A stretch of 56,851 bases of DNA from an archaeon GW2011_AR15 (GTDB lineage: Archaea; Nanobdellota; Nanobdellia; Woesearchaeales; GW2011-AR15), in contig CP010425.1 in the NCBI GenBank assembly GCA_000830295.1, positions 238,033 to 294,883 of the forward strand. Reading direction: 5' to 3'. The stretch's first letter is position 1. Every line of letters begins with the position of its first letter. This document shows, piece by piece, positions 22,959-31,681 of the stretch. A program made the translations under genes and the position numbers. Below the pieces are notes generated by a model, which had not been told where the DNA came from, made no database searches, and saw nothing but the letters and a program-made list of their open reading frames with translations.

Positions 22959-24848
22959 ATGAGTGAAATTCTGAAAGAGATACTGAAAGAACTGCCCGAC
23001 GGCAAGATTAGCGACGCTGGCTTTGAGGGGGCAAACATAGTCCTCTATACAAAAGACAGGAAATTCGTCTTCGAAGCCAACGGCATGATAAAGGATATTG
23101 TCAACAAGATAAAGAAAAGGATAGAGCTGAGGCCGGATCCAAGCATAACGCATGATTCCGAGCTTGCGGAAAAAGAAATTAGGGAGATAATCCCTGCAGA
23201 AGCAAAGATTGACCAGATAATTTTCGACCCGCAGAGGTCAATAGTCATAATCGAGGCTGAAAAACCAGGGGTTGCTATAGGAAAGCAGGGAGAAAACCTC
23301 AAGGCAATCAAAGAGAAAGTCCTATGGGTGCCTGTGATAAAAAGAACCCCTGCGATAAGGTCCCAGATTATTGAGAATATAAGGGCTGTCCTTTACCAGA
23401 ATTCCGATTACAGGCGTAAGTTCCTCCACAAGGTAGGACAGAGGATATACAACGGCTGGCTGAGGGGGAAGAAAGATGAGTGGATAAGAATCTCTTATCT
23501 TGGAAGCGGACGCCAGGTCGGAAGAAGCTGCCTTTTCCTGCAGACCCCGGAATCAAGGATACTGATGGACTGCGGGGTTGACGTCGCAGACGAGAATAAC
23601 GCATATCCCCTGCTTGAAGCCCCGGAATTCAAGATAGAGGAGCTGGATGCCATAATAATAAGCCACAGCCACCTTGATCACTGCGGTTTCCTTCCGTATC
23701 TTTTCAAATACGGCTACAGGGGGCCGGTCTACTGCACGCAGCCTACGAGGGACGTGATGGCACTTATGCTGCTGGATTATGTGAAAATAATGAGATACGA
23801 CGGCAAGGAGCCCATATACACAAGCGAAGAGATAAAAGAAATGGTCAAGCACACCATTACGCTTGAATTTGAAGAAGTTACTGATATCACGCCTGATGTG
23901 AGGCTGACATTCTACAATGCAGGCCACATCCTGGGAAGCGCGATGTGCCATCTCCATATAGGAAACGGCCTTCACAACCTTGTTTACAGCGCTGACATGA
24001 AATTCGGAAAGAGCGTCATGCTGAGCCCTGCTGCAACGCAGTTCCCGAGGTGCGAGACACTGCTGCTGGAGTCAACTTATGGAGGGAAAGACAACATACT
24101 CCCTACAAAGAAAGAGATGTACGATTACCTGAGGGACGTAATCAATGAGACAATAGACAGGGGAGGAAAATGCCTTATCCCTGTGCTTGGTTCAGGAAGG
24201 GCCCAGGACCTGATGATAATGGTTGAAGAATTGATAAGGACAAAAGAGGTCAGGAAAGTCGATGTCTTTATCGACGGGCTTATCTGGGATATCACTGCAA
24301 TCCACACTGCATACCCAGAATTCCTCAACAGCTCAATAAGGAAGCAGATTTTCCACAGGGACAACAACCCCTTCCTTTCAGACATATTCAAGAGGATAGG
24401 GAGCGGAAAGGAGAGGCAGCAGGTAATAGAAGAAACCGGATCATGCATCATCCTTGCCACAAGCGGTATGCTTGTCGGCGGGCCTTCTGTAGAATACCTG
24501 AGGGCGCTGGCAGACAACAGCAACAATTCACTTGTGTTTTCCTCATACCAGGGTGCTGGCTCACTTGGAAGAAGGATACAGAACGGAGAGAGGGAGATAT
24601 CATTCAAGGACGGCCATAAGCAGGAAATCTGCCAGATAAAGATGGATGTCCACAAGCTTGAGATTTCAGACCACTCTGACAGGAAAGAGCTTATGAACTA
24701 TGTTGCAAGATGCAGCCCGAGGCCGAGAAAAATCATCCTTAACCACGGGGAAAGCTCAAGATGCCTTGACCTGGCAAGCTCTCTGCACAAGAATTACAGG
24801 GTTGAGACAACAGCTCCGAGGAATTTAGAGGCTGTCAGGCTGAAATAA
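22959..24848 (+). CDS. fttA: aCPSF1/FttA beta-CASP ribonuclease, transcription termination factor
   Basis: 629 aa. N-terminal KH region (about residues 1-150, with GVAIGKQGENLKAIKEKVLWVPVIKRTP), then a metallo-beta-lactamase core (SHSHLDHCG near residue 235, AGHILGSAMCHL, SADMKFG) and a beta-CASP part (LESTYGG, PVLGSGRAQDLM, LATSGML, HKLEISDHSDR, LNHGES). In archaea this protein is an RNA endo/exonuclease that ends transcription at U-rich sites. It directly follows psmB (34-base gap). Length and domains are complete. Confidence 0.96.
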   Translation: MSEILKEILKELPDGKISDAGFEGANIVLYTKDRKFVFEANGMIKDIVNKIKKRIELRPDPSITHDSELAEKEIREIIPAEAKIDQIIFDPQRSIVIIEAEKPGVAIGKQGENLKAIKEKVLWVPVIKRTPAIRSQIIENIRAVLYQNSDYRRKFLHKVGQRIYNGWLRGKKDEWIRISYLGSGRQVGRSCLFLQTPESRILMDCGVDVADENNAYPLLEAPEFKIEELDAIIISHSHLDHCGFLPYLFKYGYRGPVYCTQPTRDVMALMLLDYVKIMRYDGKEPIYTSEEIKEMVKHTITLEFEEVTDITPDVRLTFYNAGHILGSAMCHLHIGNGLHNLVYSADMKFGKSVMLSPAATQFPRCETLLLESTYGGKDNILPTKKEMYDYLRDVINETIDRGGKCLIPVLGSGRAQDLMIMVEELIRTKEVRKVDVFIDGLIWDITAIHTAYPEFLNSSIRKQIFHRDNNPFLSDIFKRIGSGKERQQVIEETGSCIILATSGMLVGGPSVEYLRALADNSNNSLVFSSYQGAGSLGRRIQNGEREISFKDGHKQEICQIKMDVHKLEISDHSDRKELMNYVARCSPRPRKIILNHGESSRCLDLASSLHKNYRVETTAPRNLEAVRLK

Positions 24849-24910
24849 CAGCTCTGCCTATTTTTATAGCATTTTGCGGTAAGATTTAAAAACAAACTGC
24901 TATTTTCCAT

Positions 24911-25185
24911 TCATGAGGCTAGACCGGGGAGCCCGTCCTTCCCTGTAACCTTAAACGGACGTAAGAGGGGGTCGAAGCCAGAAGAGCGATATGATTGTCC
25001 AATGGCAGTCTTGTCTCCTACAATGAGGTCCTGTCCTGATCGACTGATCTTTTTGAGAACCACGTCAGGTCTGGAAGGAAGCAGCGTTAATCATATAGGT
25101 TGGTGCTTTCAGGGTAGCGGGATTAAGGACGAGGCAAGGTAAGCTGTTATTGATTATTGTATCCATCTTTTGGCGTGCCTCATTT
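24911..25185 (+). ncRNA. ffs: SRP RNA (7S RNA)
   Basis: The conserved domain IV is clear: CAGGTCTGGAAGGAAGCAGC with the GGAA tetraloop at 25073-25076. The 5' part (GCTAGACCGGGG ... CCCTGTAACC ... GTCGAAGCC) matches archaeal 7S RNA. Ends are set by helix 1: ATGAGGC (24913-24919) pairs with GCCTCAT (25177-25183), followed by TTTTTT. A TATA box (AAGATTTAAAAAC, 24881-24893) lies 24 bases upstream. It fills most of the 377 bases between fttA and the next gene. Confidence 0.93.
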
Positions 25186-25225
25186 TTTCTCAATCTTTTT
25201 ATATAAATTCAGGTTTTAAAGCCGG

Positions 25226-26071
25226 ATGAGCAGGACTTCAGACATATATCACGAAAGGTATAGGGCAAGTATAGACGAGAGAAGAGGAAGGCCTGGAAGA
25301 GCGATGAGCGGAAGCAGCTATAATTTCTCCTCTATGCTCTATGACCCTGACAGGTATAAACCAGCGTCTACAAAATGGCGCGAGTTTGGGCAGAAAAGCC
25401 TGTTTAACCTGGTCCTTTCCGGGTTTGTGGATGCTGAATTAGCCAGAAGGCACGGTTTTTTCAGGAAGGTGCAAAGCATGAGAAGGCTTACTCTCAGGAT
25501 GCTGGAAGAGCAATACTACACCTCTCCCGAAAATATGCTGGACGCCCTGAAGATGTATCCTTATGATGAAAGCGTGATGAAGCAATACAGGCAGGTGAGC
25601 CTCGAAGGGATATTATTCAATGGCCCGGATAAGGATAACCATAAGATAAAATGGTTCAATTCCATTTTGCTTGAGTATGCCCTGCAAAATACAGGCCAGG
25701 AAATAAATTCCCATTTCCTGAACAAGTCACATGACTATGCTATTGATATTTTTGGCGGGCTGGATAAATGGCTTGAGCTGATGCCTGCCATCTCCCAAAG
25801 ATATTCTGTAAGGCCGGAGTTTTACAATACAGAGCTGCCTGACGAGCTGACGGCCCCTAAATTTGGTCTGGGTGTTCTCCTGATGGGCAATTTACAGAAA
25901 GTAAAGGGAAAAGTGGATGAATATATCGCGCAGTGTGTTGTTCTGGAGCATGTAAAAAGCTACAGGCAAAAACAGAAAGAAGAGGAAAAACTTCTGGATG
26001 AGAGTATGGCGAAGACTGTTGTCGATAGGTTTATTGAAGGATATAAGGAAACACCTAGTCAAGTATCTTGA
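25226..26071 (+). CDS. Hypothetical protein, 281 aa
   Basis: Not recognised. Arg-rich N-terminus (SIDERRGRPGRAMSGSS), then a helical soluble protein ending in a charged coil (KSYRQKQKEEEKLLDESMAKTVVDRF). TATA TTTTTATATAAATTC about 25 bases before the ATG, so probably leaderless. Its last 17 bases overlap the end of the convergent MBL gene. Confidence 0.65.
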   Translation: MSRTSDIYHERYRASIDERRGRPGRAMSGSSYNFSSMLYDPDRYKPASTKWREFGQKSLFNLVLSGFVDAELARRHGFFRKVQSMRRLTLRMLEEQYYTSPENMLDALKMYPYDESVMKQYRQVSLEGILFNGPDKDNHKIKWFNSILLEYALQNTGQEINSHFLNKSHDYAIDIFGGLDKWLELMPAISQRYSVRPEFYNTELPDELTAPKFGLGVLLMGNLQKVKGKVDEYIAQCVVLEHVKSYRQKQKEEEKLLDESMAKTVVDRFIEGYKETPSQVS

Positions 26072-26696
26072 CTTCGCAGAAATCACACAGCTTCTTGAAT
26101 TTCTCTGCGTCTGCCCTGCTCCCTATTATCCTGCCGTAATGCATCGGGATGGCAATCTTTGGCATTATCTTTTTTGCTGCCTGGGCTGCCTCTTCTGCTG
26201 TCATGACATATGTTCCTGAGACAGGGAGCATGGCAACATCCGCCTTTACTTCTGACATCTCAGGAATCAGGTCAGTATCTCCTGAATGATAGAACCTCAC
26301 ATTGTTTATTTTGATTATATAGCCGACCCATTCGTTCATGCCCGGATGAAAATTCTTGTTTATGTTGTATGCCGGCACTGCCTTTACCTCAATCCCTCCA
26401 AAAGAAAAAGATTCCCCTGGCCTGGCAAGCTTCAGCTTCCCGCCGTCAACTTTTCCCGCAAATTTGCTTGTTGTGTCAGGCGTTGTGATAATCAGGGTGT
26501 CTTCCTTCACTAGTTTTGCAATATCCGCGATGCTGCAGTGGTCATAATGGCCGTGACTTATGAGAAGCAGGTCTGCCTTCTCTGTCTCATCAACCTGGAA
26601 AGGGTCTATATAGACAACTTTCCCTCCGAAGCTGAATTTGAATGATGAGTGGCCGAGCCACTTCAGCTGGACTCCGTTGATATCAACTGCTTTCAT
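26055..26696 (-). CDS. Metallo-beta-lactamase fold hydrolase (UPF0173/UlaG-like)
   Basis: 213 aa. Metal motif HGHYDHCS (HxHxDH), then DTTSKFAGKVDGGKL, AVPAYN, YHSGDT and PMHYG, the layout of the UPF0173/UlaG-like family. These are metal-dependent hydrolases, mostly of unknown substrate. The start overlaps the rpe stop by 4 bases (ATGA), so it is the downstream partner of rpe in one transcript. Confidence 0.88.
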   Translation of the reverse strand: MKAVDINGVQLKWLGHSSFKFSFGGKVVYIDPFQVDETEKADLLLISHGHYDHCSIADIAKLVKEDTLIITTPDTTSKFAGKVDGGKLKLARPGESFSFGGIEVKAVPAYNINKNFHPGMNEWVGYIIKINNVRFYHSGDTDLIPEMSEVKADVAMLPVSGTYVMTAEEAAQAAKKIMPKIAIPMHYGRIIGSRADAEKFKKLCDFCEVKILD

Positions 26697-27334
26697 TTCA
26701 GCGCCTCTCTAAGCTCATGTATTGCTTTTTTTCTGTCTTTTTTCCCGAAGATTGATGAGCCCGCAACAAACACATTAACCCCGGATTTTTTGGCTGCCTT
26801 TATTGTAGTTTCGTTTATCCCGCCGTCAATAAGAATATCTCCAGCAAATCCTTTTTCCCTTAATAATCTGGCCTTTTTCAGCACTTCAGGGATGAATTTC
26901 TGACCGCCGAATCCCGCGTAAACTGACATTATCAGGACAGCATCAATCTCTTTCATGACAGGAAGGACAAGCGAAACCGGCTTATCCGGGTTTACTGCAA
27001 GGCCCACTTTCACTTTCATTGCCCTTATCTTCTTTATTGCCTTCAGAAGCTCGCCCTTATTTCTGAAAAGCTCTGCATGGAAAAATATCCTGTCAACATA
27101 TTTTGAGAAATCCTTAGCATACCTGACAGGCTCTTCAATCATCAGGTGGCAGTCCATTGGCAGCTTTGTCTTTATACCTTTGACAACAACGCTTCCATAA
27201 CTGATATTGCCGACAAAATGCCCATCCATCACGTCAATATGCAAAGAATCAGCATATCCCCCAACATCCTGGATTTCCTGGTTCAGCTTCCCGAAATCCG
27301 CTGATAATATTGAGGGTGAAATCTTCAGTTTCAT
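26693..27334 (-). CDS. rpe: Ribulose-phosphate 3-epimerase
   Basis: 213-aa TIM-barrel enzyme that interconverts ribulose 5-phosphate and xylulose 5-phosphate. Conserved parts: ISPSILSADFGKLNQEI, HIDVMDGHFVGNISYGS, DCHLMIEEP, MSVYAGFGGQKFIPEVL and DGGINETT. Metal and catalytic His/Asp residues are intact. With rpiB 600 bases away it gives two steps of the non-oxidative pentose phosphate route. Confidence 0.93.
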   Translation of the reverse strand: MKLKISPSILSADFGKLNQEIQDVGGYADSLHIDVMDGHFVGNISYGSVVVKGIKTKLPMDCHLMIEEPVRYAKDFSKYVDRIFFHAELFRNKGELLKAIKKIRAMKVKVGLAVNPDKPVSLVLPVMKEIDAVLIMSVYAGFGGQKFIPEVLKKARLLREKGFAGDILIDGGINETTIKAAKKSGVNVFVAGSSIFGKKDRKKAIHELREALK

Positions 27335-27379
27335 CAGTATGTGAAAACAAAGAGAGATTAATAATACTTTTGTTTAGAA

Positions 27380-27916
27380 CTAAAGTTTGCTGTCAGTTGA
27401 ATATAATCCAATCAGGTCCCTGACAAATGGCTCCCTGCCTGATAAAAGCCATGAGGCAAAACCAAATATCCCATGTATCGGCTTATGGGGGAAATCAGCC
27501 TGGACATAAACTGAAAGCTGCGACTGCTCTTCTCCCCATGAAAAATGATAGAATCCGACTTTCCTGTCAAGCGACCTCACTTCGCCATTCTCCGGGTCCA
27601 TATATTCTGCTCTTGTGCTGTGGATGTCACCCTCTACGGTTCTCTTGTTTGTATCCAGCCTTATTTTATCAAACCCGAGCAGATATTCATCAGGCAGCAC
27701 TGCATCAGGCAAAGAGAAAATCAGTTCTGCAAGATCCTTCCCTGCCAGGGATATCTGCCCATCCCTGCCTGGCTTCAGGTAATTATCAATCCTTGGATTT
27801 TTAATGATGACCAGTGTTTCAGGCAGTATCCTCTTGTAATCTATTTCCTGCCTGCTTATTTCAGCTGCACACAGCCTTGCACCTTGGTTAAGTGTAGACA
27901 TATTAGGGGGAAACAA
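27380..27916 (-). CDS. Hypothetical protein, 178 aa
   Basis: Not recognised. Soluble, mixed fold with many aromatic residues in the second half (KVGFYHFSWGEEQSQLSVYVQADFPHKPIHGIFGFASWLL). Single gene between rpiB and rpe on the same strand. The open frame starts at 27916; an alternative ATG five codons in (MSTLNQ) cannot be excluded. Confidence 0.6.
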   Translation of the reverse strand: MFPPNMSTLNQGARLCAAEISRQEIDYKRILPETLVIIKNPRIDNYLKPGRDGQISLAGKDLAELIFSLPDAVLPDEYLLGFDKIRLDTNKRTVEGDIHSTRAEYMDPENGEVRSLDRKVGFYHFSWGEEQSQLSVYVQADFPHKPIHGIFGFASWLLSGREPFVRDLIGLYSTDSKL

Positions 27917-27931
27917 TAATTTATTTATAAA

Positions 27932-28384
27932 TCACTTGCTTTTAGAATTCTCATACTGCCTTATTTTTTCCAGCCTTCTTGCATGCCTCTTTTCATTGCT
28001 GAAATCAGTCTCAAGCCATGCCTTCAGTGCTTCTGCTGCTTTTTTCTCATCCATCCAGTCGCCTGAAAGTGCTATTATATTGGCATTATTGTGCTCCCTG
28101 CTGTGGACTGCTGACTTCTTGTCAAAAACTGCTGCTGCCCTAATCCCCCTGACCTTGTTCGCTGCTATTACCATGCCTGCTGCTGACCTGCACAAAAGGA
28201 TTCCCTTATTCCCTGAGCCTGCAGCAACCTTCTCTGCAACTTTGAGCGCATAATCCGGATAATCGTCATCCTTCTCATATTTCAGATTGCCCAAATCCAT
28301 GAATTCATGGCCTGATTTTTCAAGAAATTTTTTTATGTGCTCTTTCAGCTCAAATCCGCCATGGTCAGAACCTATGTATATCAT
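27932..28384 (-). CDS. rpiB: Ribose-5-phosphate isomerase B
   Basis: 150 aa. Typical start MIYIGSDHGGFELKEHIKKFL, then GHEFMDLG, DYPDYA, GILLCRSAAGMVIAANKVRGIRAA and SREHNNANIIALSG. The family's catalytic Cys is present in LLCRSAAGM (usual GxCGTGxGxS), although the loop is changed to CRSAAG. RpiB is the bacterial-type isomerase; most archaea use RpiA. Confidence 0.9.
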   Translation of the reverse strand: MIYIGSDHGGFELKEHIKKFLEKSGHEFMDLGNLKYEKDDDYPDYALKVAEKVAAGSGNKGILLCRSAAGMVIAANKVRGIRAAAVFDKKSAVHSREHNNANIIALSGDWMDEKKAAEALKAWLETDFSNEKRHARRLEKIRQYENSKSK

Positions 28385-28469
28385 GGCAGAAATTAACCCT
28401 GCTGCTTATATATAATTTTCTATTCTATCTCGAAAGTTATTTAAATTTATACCTAATCCAAAGCCGTGT

Positions 28470-28506
28470 GCCTCAGTATAGCAAACTGAAAGTTTGCTTA
28501 TCTGAG
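28470..28506 (+). promoter_or_regulatory. tRNA-like hairpin in the tRNA-Asn leader
   Basis: GCCTCAGTA (28470-28478) repeats the first nine bases of tRNA-Asn. CTCAG (28472-28476)/CTGAG (28502-28506) enclose a perfect 8-bp hairpin AGCAAACT-GAA-AGTTTGCT (28480-28498). A TATA-like TTATTTAAATTTATACC (about 28439-28454) places it in the tRNA precursor. It looks like a shrunken acceptor stem. Confidence 0.5.
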
Positions 28507-28522
28507 ATTTTGTTTAAAAAAT

Positions 28523-28610
28523 GCCTCAGTAGCTTAGCAGGTGGAGCGGTCGGCTGTTAACACCTATGAAAGAAACCGACAGGTCACCAGTTCAAATCTG
28601 GTCTGAGGCG
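28523..28610 (+). tRNA. tRNA-Asn (GTT) with a 15-base intron
   Basis: Acceptor GCCTCAG/CTGAGGC with G73, D stem GCTT/GAGC, anticodon stem GTCGG/CCGAC, T arm ACCAG-TTCAAAT-CTGGT. The anticodon loop CTGTTAA carries GTT and is followed by 15 extra bases before the 3' half of the stem. With cleavage at the usual archaeal site after position 37 the intron is 28560-28574. Mature length 73. CCA not encoded; a T-tract follows. Confidence 0.94.
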
Positions 28611-28697
28611 CTTTTTTTTCTATGTGGGCTTGAACGAAGTGAAACCCACCTGTTTCGTTCAACCATTTCTTAAAGGGTTGGTCTGAGGCGCTTTTTT
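28599..28697 (+). repeat. Second copy of the tRNA-Asn 3' end
   Basis: TGGTCTGAGGCGCTTTTTT occurs at 28599-28617 (tRNA 3' end plus T-tract) and again at 28679-28697. Between them TTGAACGAA (28630-28638)/TTCGTTCAA (28653-28661) and GTGGG/CCCAC form competing stems. A duplicated tRNA 3' end is the usual scar of a tRNA-targeting integrase, here only 80 bases apart. Confidence 0.6.
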
Positions 28698-28698
28698 C

Positions 28699-29334
28699 CT
28701 AGCAGTTTATCCTGTTTGGCTCTCCCACAGTGCACACTATCCTGTCATTTGAGACTACATAAGAATCAATATTTTGGTCGTCTATCTTGTTTTTGCAGCA
28801 TATGTTGTTTGCTGAAGTCTGCACTATAGTCTCGTGCCTTCCAACAAGCTCCTGGTAATCTGCTTTCAGCTGGTTCAGCTCTACCTCTGCCTGGCTCCTG
28901 TTCTCCTGGTATCTCCTCTCCACCTCTGTCATGTTCCTGCTGTATTCTGACTGCAGCTGCTCTATATCAGACAGAAGCTTCAGGTTTGCTGACTGGCACA
29001 GGAAGGTCCTGTTTTTCTCATTTCTCAGCTCTGCAACAGTCTCATTGTTCACTATCCTGCAGCTTTCAAGCTGCGTCTCGGCAAAAAGCACGTCTGATTT
29101 CAGCGTGTCAAGCTCGCTCATTATGTTTTCCACATCCAGGCCAATCCTCTCAAAATCTTTTGACAGCCTGTAACCTATGAATGCCGGCCTGATTATTATG
29201 ATCATTATAAGAACAAGGACTATAAGAAGAATGATGGCAAGGCTTATGTGGTGGTGATGCACAGCCACATGCGTCCGCCTCTTAAGCGGCTGCATTGGCG
29301 GTACTGGTCCACTTGTTTTCTTGATTGGTTCCAC
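28699..29334 (-). CDS. Membrane-anchored coiled-coil protein, 211 aa
   Basis: Pro/Arg N-terminus with a His cluster (VAVHHHHISL), one strong membrane segment (about residues 29-50), then roughly 110 residues of coiled coil (YRLSKDFERIGLDVENIM through ELVGRHETIV) with several possible glycosylation sites (NET, NRT, NMT, NRS). A small Cys-containing end (NICCKNKI, IVCTVGEPNRINC) closes it. The C-terminus probably lies outside. Function unknown. Its stop abuts the second tRNA 3'-end copy. Confidence 0.7.
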   Translation of the reverse strand: MEPIKKTSGPVPPMQPLKRRTHVAVHHHHISLAIILLIVLVLIMIIIIRPAFIGYRLSKDFERIGLDVENIMSELDTLKSDVLFAETQLESCRIVNNETVAELRNEKNRTFLCQSANLKLLSDIEQLQSEYSRNMTEVERRYQENRSQAEVELNQLKADYQELVGRHETIVQTSANNICCKNKIDDQNIDSYVVSNDRIVCTVGEPNRINC

Positions 29335-29383
29335 ACAGAATCACTAGATTATCCTGTATATTTCCACTATATAAATCTTCTCT

Positions 29384-31579
29384 CTATCCTGTCAGGACCA
29401 GGCCGGAAACGACTGTAGCTGCAATTATGTTGAACATCATTATGACAGCGAATGCTATTGCGCTGTAGAGGACTCCGCTCTTTCTTATGAAATTGCCGAG
29501 CATAAATCTCTCATTCAGCGGGTCATATCCGTTTTCTATTGTATTGAGCATTGTTGTAAGAAGATATGTTATCTGGACGACATAGATGCCGACAACTATC
29601 TGGAAATAGAAGGTAGGGATGCTGTCGCTGAAAAGCTCAAGAAGCCCTGTTGTTGTTCCTGCGACATTTGAGCTTGAGAATGATGTTACCTGGTTGCCGA
29701 GCGTGATAAGGATCGTAGTTATCATGGAGGTAAGCCCTATGACAATCCCTGAGATAAGCGGTGCCAGGAAATTTATCTGCGAGCGCATGCTGCTGGTTAT
29801 CTCTGACATCAGGTCCTTAAGCCTCTCATCCACCCTGTGCATCTCCTTTATGTATGTGGAGATGTTTATGAGGGACTGCGATGCTATCTCTGGCCCTTTT
29901 TTTGCGCTCTCGACGAAAACCTTCATTGAGCTTTCTATAAGTGCAGAGGGGAACTTTGTTATTGCCCCGTGCTTCGGGTCAAATATTGCGTCCTCGACGC
30001 CCATGCCTAGAGTGCTGAGGTTCGTTGTCACCAGGTCAAAAAACTGCCCTGATTTTGTGCCTTCCATTATGTGCGAGACCTTGCTGAAGGCTATCTCTGC
30101 AGGCAGGCCGTCTCCGATCCTGTTTCCCAGCTGGAATATCGCAGCTGCAAACTCGTTCTCAAGTGCTTTTGTCTCCGCCCTTATCTTAACAAGCTTCTTT
30201 GTCCTTGCCGTGAAATAGAACGCCATTGCAAGCGCCAGCCCAAGAGGGATGAATATGCTTATCAGTGTCGCGCCAAGGCCATAAGGCCCGAGCAGCTGAG
30301 TGCCGTCCTTGCTCTCTTTGTATCCCAGGAAGGTAAATTTTGCTGCCTTCAGGGCTTCCGGGTCTGTCGTGCTTATTACCTGCCATTTCTCATTTACAAT
30401 GATATCAAAGAACTGCCCGCTGACTGTGGAGGTAAGATGAAGGATAAGGGGCATAATTCCTATTACAAGAAATACAAGGAATATTATTGCTGAAATCCAT
30501 ATCGGGTTGAATGATACCTCTTTTTTCCCGAGCTTCATGGTAAGCATCGTATGCTTTTTCAGCTCCGGGTTGACTTCCGTGATATCAGCCTGGCCATAGC
30601 CTGTCGGCCTTGTTGAAAGTATTTTCTTGCCAAGATACCAGACACTAAGGGGAAGGAAGACATTGTAAAGCACAGAAATATGGTACCACTGCACATTCTC
30701 CATGAAGCTCACAACAAGAGGAAGGATAACAAGCCCGAGTATAGGCAGTATCACCCCAAGCATGTGGAGCATTGTTATAGGCTCTTTCAGGTCCTGGGCA
30801 AAATGGAACATTTTTTCATATGTAGCCTCAAGTATAAGTGAAAGCGATTTTTCAAGCGCTTCCTGCCTCTTCTTCTCTGACGGCTCCAGCAGGGAAGACT
30901 GGATAAGGTGTATGCTCTCGACAAACTCAGGTGTGTATTTTTTCCACCTGCTGAGGTAATCGTCAAGGCTGTCCTTCACGGATTTGAACTTGGAGGACTC
31001 TACATTCCACATTATTTTCTTGAAATCAAGGGACAGGGGTGGCGAAATGTGGTCAGATGCGAATTTTATGGCCAGCTCAAGGTTGGAAGTGTGCCTCATG
31101 TACGAGACAATATAGAACACGGAAAGCACCATCTGGTTGCTTGCCTTCAGCCTCCAGTTGTTTGCCAGGAGCATCGGAAGTGTTGTAAGCGGCACTATAA
31201 GTATAAGCCCGAAAATAATGAACATGAACATAAAGAACATTGATGACCCTGGCGCAATCAGGGAGAAAAGAGTAAACGAAAGAGCTACGCCAAGAAGTAT
31301 GAATGCTATCGGGAATAGTATTGCAAATGAGGTCACTCCCGCTGGGGTTGTGTTAAGGTGGCAGGTCTCAAGCGCTTCCTGCAGCTCAGCCAGCTTTTTT
31401 TTGTCAGGGCTCAGCTTTACAATATTTGAGCAGAAATTGCAGGCCTTCTCGTACAGGGTAAACCTGCCGGGCATCACCTCGCTCCTGAACTGGTTGTACT
31501 CCTCTGACTTTACGGACTCTGAATGAGATTCTGTAAATGCCTTTATTTCCTTTTTTAGCTCGTCCTCGCTAAGAACCAT
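29384..31579 (-). CDS. Type II/IV secretion system F-type membrane protein (TadC/FlaJ-like)
   Basis: 731 aa with two copies of the T2SS-F domain, as in archaeal FlaJ/PilC-type platform proteins. Each copy has a cytoplasmic helical bundle (NLELAIKFASDHISPPLSLDF; NRIGDGLPAEIAFSKVSHIM) followed by paired membrane helices (LGVILPILGLVILPLV; FLAPLISGIVIGLTSMITTIL). It would form the inner-membrane platform of a pilus-like machine. No ATPase or pilin gene is next to it in the window, so its partners lie elsewhere. Confidence 0.85.
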   Translation of the reverse strand: MVLSEDELKKEIKAFTESHSESVKSEEYNQFRSEVMPGRFTLYEKACNFCSNIVKLSPDKKKLAELQEALETCHLNTTPAGVTSFAILFPIAFILLGVALSFTLFSLIAPGSSMFFMFMFIIFGLILIVPLTTLPMLLANNWRLKASNQMVLSVFYIVSYMRHTSNLELAIKFASDHISPPLSLDFKKIMWNVESSKFKSVKDSLDDYLSRWKKYTPEFVESIHLIQSSLLEPSEKKRQEALEKSLSLILEATYEKMFHFAQDLKEPITMLHMLGVILPILGLVILPLVVSFMENVQWYHISVLYNVFLPLSVWYLGKKILSTRPTGYGQADITEVNPELKKHTMLTMKLGKKEVSFNPIWISAIIFLVFLVIGIMPLILHLTSTVSGQFFDIIVNEKWQVISTTDPEALKAAKFTFLGYKESKDGTQLLGPYGLGATLISIFIPLGLALAMAFYFTARTKKLVKIRAETKALENEFAAAIFQLGNRIGDGLPAEIAFSKVSHIMEGTKSGQFFDLVTTNLSTLGMGVEDAIFDPKHGAITKFPSALIESSMKVFVESAKKGPEIASQSLINISTYIKEMHRVDERLKDLMSEITSSMRSQINFLAPLISGIVIGLTSMITTILITLGNQVTSFSSSNVAGTTTGLLELFSDSIPTFYFQIVVGIYVVQITYLLTTMLNTIENGYDPLNERFMLGNFIRKSGVLYSAIAFAVIMMFNIIAATVVSGLVLTG

Positions 31580-31681
31580 AATTTACCTCTTTTTTCAGAG
31601 ATAAATCAAAGCACTCTACTATAAAAGGGTTTCGAATCAGCAGCGAAACGTTTTAATATAAACAGCTAATTTCACGTACAG

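Noticed and set aside
28599-28697. Second tRNA-Asn gene suggested by the repeated 3' end
   Set aside because: Only the last acceptor strand and a T-arm-like stem are present; no D arm or anticodon arm can be drawn.
29619-30218. 199-aa plus-strand frame inside the F-type membrane protein gene
   Set aside because: Antisense shadow of a conserved two-domain membrane protein.
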